This document shows, piece by piece, positions 1 through 6,604 of a DNA stretch of 26,750 nucleotides. Position 1 is the first letter of the stretch. Each line of letters begins with the position of its first letter. Origin of the DNA: CAYNJF01 sp964351745. GTDB lineage: Bacteria > Pseudomonadota > Gammaproteobacteria > Berkiellales > Berkiellaceae. Under the pieces are notes generated by a model. That model searched no databases. It saw only the letters and a list, made by a program, of their open reading frames with translations, and was not told the DNA's origin. The stretch is taken from the NCBI GenBank assembly GCA_964351745.1, contig CAYGPI010000030.1, forward strand, positions 1 through 26,750, written 5' to 3'. A program made the position numbers and the translations under genes.

Positions 1-200
1 TCAGCACCAACATCTACCATCCTAATGAAAGCATCTAACGCTATATCAGTCTTCTCATTAATAAGATAATTTAAACCCTTATAATAATCTGAATGAAGAT
101 GACTTCTTTCAGAGGGAGCCTGATTTTTTTGTGCAGAGCGCCCTATCATCCAGCCTGATCCAGCAGCGACGGGTAATAATAGTAGCGCCAACTCCCACAT
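1..200 (-). CDS. lapB: LapB (YciM) lipopolysaccharide assembly protein, N-terminal part only
   Basis: Only the first 66 codons are in the window; the gene runs off its left edge. The start is the ATG at 198-200, five bases after the lapA stop. The protein opens with MWELALLLLPVAAGSGWMIG, a short N-terminal membrane anchor. A stretch typical of the family follows, with a YYKGLNYLINE segment that begins the first TPR-like helix and DALDAF-like residues (IALDAF). LapB is an inner-membrane TPR and rubredoxin-fold protein that, in enterics, promotes FtsH-dependent turnover of LpxC and so balances LPS against phospholipid synthesis. The position directly after lapA matches the enteric lapA-lapB pair. 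The TPR and metal-binding parts cannot be judged here. Confidence 0.85.
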   Translation of the reverse strand, partial: MWELALLLLPVAAGSGWMIGRSAQKNQAPSERSHLHSDYYKGLNYLINEKTDIALDAFIRMVDVGA

Positions 201-205
201 GACTC

Positions 206-487
206 TTATATTTCCTTAAGCGTCGAATCCGTTTTATTATGTTTCTCTGATTTATTCAATTTTCGCTCTAAGCTGCAAACTTTAGATTTTAATTTAATAA
301 CTTTCCATATCATCAAAATAAAACATAATAATATGCCCAATATTAAACTAATGAACATAATGGCGATGAGAGGAATTTCTTTTTGACCCAACAAATAATT
401 CACTGTTGCTGAGCTAGCATTCAAGCTAGTAAACATGATGCACAAAATTAAAATGGCAATCACTATAATGAACGATAAAATGCGCAT
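206..487 (-). CDS. lapA: LapA (YciS) lipopolysaccharide assembly membrane protein
   Basis: This is a small inner-membrane protein of 93 residues with the LapA (DUF1049) layout. It has a first hydrophobic segment at about residues 3-19, then a short loop carrying the family-like VNYLLGQKEIPL, then a second membrane segment at about 40-62. A basic, lysine-rich coiled-coil tail (RKLNKSEK) ends the protein. The reading frame extends further to a TTG at 511. I prefer the ATG at 487 because GGAG lies nine bases upstream and because the E. coli protein also starts just before its first membrane helix. It precedes lapB with a 5-base gap, so the two are probably co-transcribed. The family acts with LapB in controlling LPS levels. 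Confidence 0.85.
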   Translation of the reverse strand: MRILSFIIVIAILILCIMFTSLNASSATVNYLLGQKEIPLIAIMFISLILGILLCFILMIWKVIKLKSKVCSLERKLNKSEKHNKTDSTLKEI

Positions 488-831
488 CCTTTCTGGCTCC
501 AATATTGACAAGGCACAAAGTTAGTTTGAAACTTATCTGTTTGAATGAAAACGACTCAGTATCAATTAAAACAGGAAAACACCCTAAATTTAAAATTTCA
601 GTATAGATATAGTTTAACAAAAAACGTCAGCGACAAACTAATAAAGATGATTTATATAGCCAAAGCAAACGATGAATCAGTAAGGCAACCACGGACAAGC
701 AACCTGAGCGTATACTAAACACATTGGTATTGCGAGGCAAAGATAGTGATGAGTCTAAAATAGATCGATGCTAAGCAAGTAGGCATATTAGAGGAAATTT
801 GCTTGGATTTTCGGTGAGATAAGAATAAAGA
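488..831. other. Gene-free interval between rpsA terminator and lapA
   Basis: I see no credible gene on either strand in this stretch. In enterics and pseudomonads ihfB lies at this position. I looked through part of the minus strand (about 660-830) for the IHF-beta signature (for example NPKTG) and found none, nor any long open frame. The interval must hold the promoter and untranslated leader of lapA, because a strong terminator precedes it, but I could not pick a convincing promoter. A 64-codon minus-strand frame overlapping lapA (426-620) shows no family features and was not annotated. Confidence 0.6.
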
Positions 832-859
832 GTTGCCCACCTAGAAGAAGGTGGGCAAC
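832..859 (-). terminator. Hairpin terminator downstream of rpsA
   Basis: A perfect 10-bp inverted repeat (gttgcccacc / ggtgggcaac) encloses an 8-base loop, starting 19 bases after the rpsA stop codon. On the minus strand the stem is followed by a T-rich stretch (TCTTTATTCTT). It should end the gyrA-to-rpsA transcription unit and isolate lapA. Confidence 0.8.
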
Positions 860-877
860 AAAGAAGATAAGAGACTA

Positions 878-2593
878 TTAGCCTTTTGCTTCTTTATTTG
901 GATCAATGTGCTCTTTAAGTAAATCACCTAAAGTTGTACCCTGATCTGCAGAGCCGCTACCTGTGTAATCACGAATAGCATCCGCTTCTTCTTGATTCTC
1001 TTTGGCTTTAACAGACAAAGTTAGTGTACGGTTCTTCTTATCAACGCCCATAAACTTGGCTTCAATATTTTCGCCAACTTTAACTCTCATTGGTTCGCCT
1101 GACTCGTCGCGTGCAAGATCCGCAGTTCGGATATACCCTTCCACACCTTCATCTAGTAAAACAACAACACGCTTAGGATCTACTTCAGTAATTTCACCGG
1201 TTACAACAGAGCCTTTTGGATGCTCTGCAAGATAGTTCGCGTATGGATCAGATTCTAGTTGCTTGATACCTAGAGAGATGCGTTCACGCTCAGGATCAAC
1301 AGATAAGACCACAGCTTCAACATCATCACCTTTTTTGTATTCACGAACAGCATCTTCGCCAGCTTGATTCCAAGAGATATCGGACAAGTGAACCAGACCA
1401 TCAATCCCACCTTCTAGACCAATGAAGATCCCGAAGTCTGTGATAGATTTAATCTTACCGGCAATTTTATCGCCTTTATTGTTGCTATTTGCAAAGGCAT
1501 CCCAAGGGCTGTCTTTACATTGCTTCAGACCAAGAGAAATACGACGACGCTCTTCGTCAATATCAAGAACCATGACTTGAACTTCTTCACCTAAAGAAAC
1601 AACTTTACTAGGGTGAATATTTCTATTGGTCCAATCCATTTCAGAAACGTGAACAAGACCTTCAATGCCTTCTTCTAGCTCAACAAAGCAACCGTAATCA
1701 GCAATGTTTGTAACACGCCCAAAAACATTTGTGCTTTCAGGGTAACGTCTTGCAACACCAACCCAAGGATCTTCGCCTAACTGCTTAAGACCAAGAGATA
1801 CACGCATACGCTCTTTATCAAAGCGTAACACTTTAACTTTAACGTCTTGACCAACTTGTAGCACTTCGCTTGGATGCTTGACGCGCTTCCAAGAGATGTC
1901 AGTGATGTGTAATAGGCCGTCAATACCACCTAAATCAACAAATGCACCATAATCGGTAAGATTTTTAACAGCACCTTCAACCAATTGACCTTCTTCAAGC
2001 CCTTCAAGTAAGGCTGAACGTTCTGCGCTGTTTTCTGATTCAACCACAGAGCGTCTAGAAACAACAACGTTGTTACGCTTCTGATCAAGCTTGATTACTT
2101 TAAATTCTAATTCTTTACCTTCGTACATGCCCATGTCACGGACTGGACGAACATCAACTAAAGAGCCTGGCAAGAACGCACGAATAGAATTAATATCTAC
2201 CGTGAAACCACCTTTAACTTTACCGTAGATTGTTCCTTTAACAACGGAACTATCTGTGTACGCTTTTTCAAGATGCGACCATGATTCTAGTCGTTTTGCT
2301 TTTTGTCTTGAAAGACGCGTTTCACCCCAGCCATCTTCATAAGCTTCAATAGCCACTGGTACTCTGTCACCAATCTCTATTTCTAGCTCGCCATCATTAC
2401 TTAGGAATTCTTCTAAAGGTATATAACCTTCTGACTTAAGAGGCGTGTCGATGACAACAATGCTTCTAGCCTTGTCAATTGACAAAACCAAACCATCGAA
2501 TACGGCACCTGGGATCATTTGTAGTTGGTTTAAGCTTTCTTCAAACAAATGCTCAAAGCTCTCACCGGCGGGATTATTAGAAGTTAAATTCAT
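878..2593 (-). CDS. rpsA: 30S ribosomal protein S1
   Basis: This is ribosomal protein S1, the large RNA-binding protein that helps 30S subunits load structured mRNAs. The 571 residues carry six S1 repeats. The first two are the divergent ribosome-binding repeats (repeat 2 contains NGKVKGGFTV-like VDINSIRAFLPGS). The last four are RNA-binding OB folds, recognisable by repeated GxVxxxxDYGxFVxL and LVHxSxxxW motifs, for example DYGAFVDLGGIDGLLHITDI and DFGIFIGLEGGIDGLVHLSD. Length agrees with the usual 557-560 residues, with a slightly longer N-terminus before the conserved SFEHLFEESL. AGGA lies ten bases before the ATG. It is the last gene of the cluster starting at gyrA and also has its own promoter candidate in the 139-base cmk-rpsA gap. 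Confidence 0.97.
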   Translation of the reverse strand: MNLTSNNPAGESFEHLFEESLNQLQMIPGAVFDGLVLSIDKARSIVVIDTPLKSEGYIPLEEFLSNDGELEIEIGDRVPVAIEAYEDGWGETRLSRQKAKRLESWSHLEKAYTDSSVVKGTIYGKVKGGFTVDINSIRAFLPGSLVDVRPVRDMGMYEGKELEFKVIKLDQKRNNVVVSRRSVVESENSAERSALLEGLEEGQLVEGAVKNLTDYGAFVDLGGIDGLLHITDISWKRVKHPSEVLQVGQDVKVKVLRFDKERMRVSLGLKQLGEDPWVGVARRYPESTNVFGRVTNIADYGCFVELEEGIEGLVHVSEMDWTNRNIHPSKVVSLGEEVQVMVLDIDEERRRISLGLKQCKDSPWDAFANSNNKGDKIAGKIKSITDFGIFIGLEGGIDGLVHLSDISWNQAGEDAVREYKKGDDVEAVVLSVDPERERISLGIKQLESDPYANYLAEHPKGSVVTGEITEVDPKRVVVLLDEGVEGYIRTADLARDESGEPMRVKVGENIEAKFMGVDKKNRTLTLSVKAKENQEEADAIRDYTGSGSADQGTTLGDLLKEHIDPNKEAKG

Positions 2594-2603
2594 GTGGTTA
2601 ATG

Positions 2604-2621
2604 TCCTGCAGCCGAAGCCGC
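2604..2621 (-). promoter_or_regulatory. UUCG-capped hairpin and SD in the rpsA leader
   Basis: On the minus strand a stem GCGGC / GCUGC (one G-U pair) capped by a UUCG tetraloop occupies 2608-2621. It ends immediately before the AGGA ribosome binding site (2604-2607) of rpsA. In E. coli the rpsA leader folds into hairpins used for S1 autoregulation. A similar role here is inference from position and form only. Confidence 0.4.
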
Positions 2622-2665
2622 TTTTTGTTAGTTTACGTGTAACTAAAAGGTACACTGTAGTTAGT

Positions 2666-2671
2666 ATTATA
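2666..2671 (-). promoter_or_regulatory. Candidate rpsA promoter (-10 TATAAT)
   Basis: A perfect TATAAT lies on the minus strand 73 bases upstream of the rpsA start, between cmk and rpsA. The -35 region is weak (a TGTCTT-like hexamer at 18-base spacing). Independent promoters for rpsA inside or after cmk are known in E. coli, so an extra promoter here is reasonable. Confidence 0.45.
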
Positions 2672-2713
2672 GCTATATTCCCCTTAGGAAAGACAGCCCC
2701 CTGGTAATATTTT

Positions 2714-2732
2714 AAAAGGCAACACGCCTTTT
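2714..2732 (-). terminator. Short hairpin directly after the cmk stop
   Basis: A 7-bp stem (aaaaggc / gcctttt) with a 5-base loop begins at the base following the cmk stop codon. The tract after it on the minus strand is TTAAAATATT, so at most it would be a weak terminator or an mRNA 3'-end stabiliser between cmk and rpsA. Confidence 0.35.
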
Positions 2733-3413
2733 TTATAAAAGACCTACGGCCTTTATCTGCACTAAAACCACCTCAAACACTTCTTGAATGCTCATATCAG
2801 TGGTATCTAGTATAAAAGCACTAGCCGCTGGCACTAAAGGCGAGACAGCTCGTTGCCTATCCCTTACATCACGAGATTCTATCTCGGAAAAAAGGTCATT
2901 CAGGCTAACATCTATCCCTCTTTCTTGCAACTCAGCCCAGCGCCGATTCGCCCTTTCTTTAGCGTTAGCTTCTAAAAAAATCTTTAAAACTGCATCAGGA
3001 AAAACGACGGTCCCCATGTCTCTACCATCCGCGACCAATCCAGGCTCTTGGCGAAAGGCTCTTTGTTTCTCGAAAAGAGCCGCTCTCACTGCCGGTATTT
3101 GCGCGACGATTGAAGCCTTTTCTCCTGTTTTTTCAGCCCTTACAGCTGCTGTCACTTCCTTACCATCTAAAAAAACTTTAAGGGTCCCACCGATATTCTC
3201 CTTAAAGCGAATATCTAAATCATGACTAAGCTTTTCAAGGCCAGGGATATCATCTAAGGAAACCTCATGATTAATTGCTGCAACCGCCAAAAGGCGATAT
3301 AAAGCACCGCTGTCAAGGACGTGCCACTTCAACTCATGGGCAATGAGCTGGGTCAAAGTACCTTTGCCTGAGCCACTTGGTCCATCAACGGTTATGACTG
3401 GGAAATTTTGCAT
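2733..3413 (-). CDS. cmk: Cytidylate kinase
   Basis: This enzyme phosphorylates CMP and dCMP to the diphosphates using ATP, in the cytoplasm. The P-loop GPSGSGKGT is at residues 11-19. The family segment DGRDMGTVVFPDA, which contributes the phosphate-binding arginine and aspartate, is at about residue 130. The lid-type stretch AKERANRRW follows. At 226 residues it matches the usual length of about 227. The ATG lies three bases after the aroA stop, with GGAGAA eight bases upstream inside the aroA tail, so the two genes are probably translationally coupled. The aroA-cmk-rpsA order is standard in gammaproteobacteria. Confidence 0.96.
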   Translation of the reverse strand: MQNFPVITVDGPSGSGKGTLTQLIAHELKWHVLDSGALYRLLAVAAINHEVSLDDIPGLEKLSHDLDIRFKENIGGTLKVFLDGKEVTAAVRAEKTGEKASIVAQIPAVRAALFEKQRAFRQEPGLVADGRDMGTVVFPDAVLKIFLEANAKERANRRWAELQERGIDVSLNDLFSEIESRDVRDRQRAVSPLVPAASAFILDTTDMSIQEVFEVVLVQIKAVGLL

Positions 3414-3416
3414 GCT

Positions 3417-4712
3417 CTATTCTCCAATTGTGAGCTTTAGGCCACACTGCTTAGCAAGTTTGATAAAAGAGGGAAAAGAGGTGTTGATACACGCATAATC
3501 GTCAATGTAAACGGGATAATTAGCGCAACACCCCGCAATGGCAAAAGCCATAGCGACACGATGATCTCCTTTTGAAGCGACCTGGCCACCTTTGAAATCG
3601 CCACCCTCAATCGCTAAACCATCTTCAAAAGTTTGAAGCTTGATACCGCACGCTTTTAAATTGTCTGCCATGACCTCAATTCTATCAACTTCTTTCACTC
3701 TTAATTCTGAGGCCTCTCTCAACACGGTTTTCCCTTTTGCAAAACTCGCAGCAACAAATATAATTGGACATTCATCAATGGCTGAAACAATCCAATCTCT
3801 TGGGATCTCTATACCCGAAAGCTTTGACGCTTTCACTTCAATATCCCCAACAGGTTCAAAACCTGAATGAGGCGTCACTTTAATATCAGCACCCATAGCC
3901 TTTAAGATGCGTATCACACCTAGCCTTGCTGGATTTAATCCAACATGCTTAAGGAACAAATGCGATCCTTGAATGAGGGTCGCTGCAACTATAAAAAATG
4001 CAGCTGAAGAAATGTCACCTGGAATGTCGATATCGGCAGCGATCAAAGGCTTTGAGGTCATATGGATCTTCTTACCTTCAATCTGCACCGGCGCCCCGAA
4101 CAAAGCCAACATTCGCTCAGTATGGTCTCTAGAATGATGAGGCTCTTCTATCAAAGTCTTACCCGTGGCGTATAAAGAGGCTAACATTAAAGCTGATTTC
4201 ACCTGCGCAGAAGCAACAGGCATTGAATATGAAATACCTTTAAGCTTAGCTCCCCCAGAGATCGATAAAGGAGCCACGGTATTCTCCTGCCACGATCGGC
4301 CAACGATGGTTGCCCCCATTTGTCCAAGAGGTTTGATGATTCTATCCATAGGACGTTGACTTAAAGAGCTATCACCGATTAAAACTGAATCAAAAGGCTG
4401 GGCAGATAAAAGACCGGCTAGTAGCCGCATGAGAGTCCCTGCGTTACCACAATCAATGGGCTCATCACTCGCCTTTAATCCTAAAAGCCCTTGACCATAA
4501 ATGATAAGCTCTTGTTTATTCTGCTCAATTCGTACGCCTAACTGTTTCATCGCTTTGACGGCATGGAGACAATCTTCACTTTCTAAAAAATGTTGAATAC
4601 GAATCGTCCCTTCACATAGGCTACCCAAGATAACAGCCCGATGAGAAATTGATTTATCCCCAGGCATATGTAGAGCTTTTCTGATAGCTTGCGAAGGGGC
4701 AGCTTTTAACAC
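3417..4712 (-). CDS. aroA: 3-phosphoshikimate 1-carboxyvinyltransferase (EPSP synthase, class II-like)
   Basis: This is the sixth step of the shikimate pathway: shikimate-3-phosphate plus PEP gives EPSP. The two-domain inside-out alpha/beta barrel is complete at 431 residues. Landmarks are PGDKSISHRAV at residues 17-27, the PEP-binding CGNAGTLMRLL around 88-98, PVASAQVKSA, SRDHTERML, the catalytic aspartate in IDECPI, and LRVKEVDRI. PGDKSISHR and ASAQVKSA are features I associate with class II enzymes (Bacillus and CP4 type) rather than the E. coli class I form. The residue after NAGTxMR is leucine where E. coli has Pro101. The start is a GTG overlapping the end of pheA by seven bases, which places the conserved PGDKS motif at the usual distance from the N-terminus. 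Confidence 0.95.
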   Translation of the reverse strand: MLKAAPSQAIRKALHMPGDKSISHRAVILGSLCEGTIRIQHFLESEDCLHAVKAMKQLGVRIEQNKQELIIYGQGLLGLKASDEPIDCGNAGTLMRLLAGLLSAQPFDSVLIGDSSLSQRPMDRIIKPLGQMGATIVGRSWQENTVAPLSISGGAKLKGISYSMPVASAQVKSALMLASLYATGKTLIEEPHHSRDHTERMLALFGAPVQIEGKKIHMTSKPLIAADIDIPGDISSAAFFIVAATLIQGSHLFLKHVGLNPARLGVIRILKAMGADIKVTPHSGFEPVGDIEVKASKLSGIEIPRDWIVSAIDECPIIFVAASFAKGKTVLREASELRVKEVDRIEVMADNLKACGIKLQTFEDGLAIEGGDFKGGQVASKGDHRVAMAFAIAGCCANYPVYIDDYACINTSFPSFIKLAKQCGLKLTIGE

Positions 4713-5536
4713 TGTGGTAATCCTTGACTTAGTGGGTAAGAACCAAGATGTTTAACGGTCACTCCAATCGTTTTTAGAACACTCAATGCGACTTGGACTG
4801 CCTCATCATCGATATGCCCTATCAAATCTACAAAAAACACCTGCGACCAATTTTCACCAGGTTTTGGTCTTGACTCAATTTTAGTTAAATTAATGTTTAG
4901 CAGCGAAAATGGACTAAGCAAATGAACCAGCGCCCCAGGTTTATCATTAAGAGCTAACATAAGACTGGTTTTATTTTGCGCGGCCCGTTGGCTGATCTCA
5001 TACCCCACCACTAAAAATCGTGTCGTATTTTTCTCATTGTCTTGAATTTGTTCATGAAGCGTCACAAGATTAAAATATTGAAGCATTTGAGGGCCCGCTA
5101 TCGCTGCGCTTTTTTTATCGCTTAGCATTAACTCAATCGCTTTAGATGTGCTAGAAGCTAACAAACAACTGACGGTAGGATATCTTGTCTTTAGAAACTG
5201 CTTACATTGAGAAAAAGCCTGAGGGTGAGAGTAAATTTTTTCTATAGAATCACCACTTTTAAAATCGGGCCCAGTGTACAAATGATGTTGAATGGGTAGC
5301 TCAAGCTCTTGATGGATTTTTAGCTTAGACTGCATCAATGAGTCAAGCGTGTTTGTAACCATACCTTCTGTGGAATTTTCAATGGGCAACACACCAAAAT
5401 CAGAGACGTTTCTTTCAACAGCATAGAAAATATCTTCTATGCTTAATTCTGAGCTCAAGGTCGCATCACGAAAGTAAGCTAAACTAGCCTGATGAGTAAA
5501 AGAGCCTTCGGGCCCCAAAAAAACAACCTTAAACAA
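4706..5536 (-). CDS. pheA: Prephenate dehydratase (monofunctional, with ACT domain)
   Basis: This enzyme converts prephenate to phenylpyruvate in phenylalanine synthesis. The catalytic domain starts immediately with FLGPEGSFTHQA (residues 6-17), then PIENSTEG at 51-58, and ends with the essential TRF at 172-174. The C-terminal ACT domain carries the Phe-binding GALV (201-204) and ESRP (221-224) motifs, so feedback inhibition by phenylalanine is expected. There is no N-terminal chorismate mutase domain, unlike E. coli and Pseudomonas P-proteins. The start must be a TTG, because the in-frame codon before it is the TAA shared with the end of serC. AAGGA lies nine bases upstream. Zero spacing to serC implies coupled translation. 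Confidence 0.95.
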   Translation of the reverse strand: MFKVVFLGPEGSFTHQASLAYFRDATLSSELSIEDIFYAVERNVSDFGVLPIENSTEGMVTNTLDSLMQSKLKIHQELELPIQHHLYTGPDFKSGDSIEKIYSHPQAFSQCKQFLKTRYPTVSCLLASSTSKAIELMLSDKKSAAIAGPQMLQYFNLVTLHEQIQDNEKNTTRFLVVGYEISQRAAQNKTSLMLALNDKPGALVHLLSPFSLLNINLTKIESRPKPGENWSQVFFVDLIGHIDDEAVQVALSVLKTIGVTVKHLGSYPLSQGLPQC

Positions 5537-6598
5537 TTATGCCATCCTTAACTCAAAATCTCTCATAAAATCAATCAACCTGGACAGACCTTCTAGTGGC
5601 ATCGCGTTGTACATGCTGGCTCTTGCGCCTCCAACACTGCGATGTCCTTCCAAGAAATGGAGCCCTTGCGCTTGCGCTTCTTGAAAGAAAAGCGGCTCAT
5701 TGGTCTTAATCTGAAACGGAACATTCATTCTAGATCGTAGTAAATCAGGAATATCATTATTAAAAATGGCCGACTGATCAATAAATTGATACAAGAGCTG
5801 ACTTCTCTTTTCTGCCAACTGCTGCATTGACTGAACGCCCCCTTGCTTCTTTACCCATTTTAAAATCTTTTCAGCAACATACCAACTATAAACAGAAGGC
5901 GTGTTATACATAGAGTCATAGTCATAGGATAATTTATAACTGAGAATATCTGGCACAACAGACTCGACTTTATTTAATAAATCTTTCTGTAAAATAACAA
6001 ACGTTGCTCCAGAGATCCCTAAGTTTTTTTGAGCACTTGCGTAGGCACATTTGATCTGAGACCAATCCACTGGCCTTGAAAGGATATTTGAGGTCATATC
6101 TGAAATCACTGGGACGTCAATGACCATCTTATCTGGCAACTCAATCCCTTCTATGGTTTCATTGTCCGTAACATGAACATATTCACAATGCTCAAAAGTG
6201 CCAACATCGAAAGTACCATCCCAGATGGTACAGTCAGGTTGTAAACGATGGATCTGCCGATAGGACTGTGCACACTCTGCGGCTTTCTTTCCCCATGTGC
6301 CTGTGAGCAAGTAAGTCGCAGATTGGCCTGGCTCCAATAGATTCAATGGGACCGCTGAAAATTGAGCTCTGGCTCCTCCATGCATGATTAAAATAATATA
6401 ATCATCTGGAATCAAGAGTAATTCACGGAGATCTTGCTCAATATCGTGCTTTAACTCGAGGACAGGCTCTGAGCGGTGAGAAATCTCCAGAACAGACATA
6501 CCTTGATGCCACGACAAAAAATCTTCCTGAACATCTAGCAAGACTTCTCGTGGCAACATCGCAGGACCAGCGCCAAAGTTAACGATATTATCATCCAT
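5537..6598 (-). CDS. serC: Phosphoserine aminotransferase
   Basis: This is a PLP enzyme that transaminates 3-phosphohydroxypyruvate to phosphoserine, and in many bacteria it also works in pyridoxal-5'-phosphate synthesis. Family marks are NFGAGPAMLP at the N-terminus, EISHRS, the HGGARAQFSAVPLNLL substrate loop, TGTWGKKAAECA, SDMTSNILSRP, and the PLP lysine in SAQKNLG at about residue 191. The C-terminus has the EGHRSVGGARASMYNAMP stretch. At 353 residues it is close to the normal 360. The frame could also start at a GTG one codon earlier (6601), but the ATG sits nine bases from GAAGGG. It begins six bases after the gyrA stop. Confidence 0.95.
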   Translation of the reverse strand: MDDNIVNFGAGPAMLPREVLLDVQEDFLSWHQGMSVLEISHRSEPVLELKHDIEQDLRELLLIPDDYIILIMHGGARAQFSAVPLNLLEPGQSATYLLTGTWGKKAAECAQSYRQIHRLQPDCTIWDGTFDVGTFEHCEYVHVTDNETIEGIELPDKMVIDVPVISDMTSNILSRPVDWSQIKCAYASAQKNLGISGATFVILQKDLLNKVESVVPDILSYKLSYDYDSMYNTPSVYSWYVAEKILKWVKKQGGVQSMQQLAEKRSQLLYQFIDQSAIFNNDIPDLLRSRMNVPFQIKTNEPLFFQEAQAQGLHFLEGHRSVGGARASMYNAMPLEGLSRLIDFMRDFELRMA

Positions 6599-6604
6599 CA
6601 CGTT

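Noticed and set aside
426..620. 64-codon minus-strand frame overlapping the start of lapA
   Set aside because: It overlaps a well-supported gene in another frame and shows no recognisable features.
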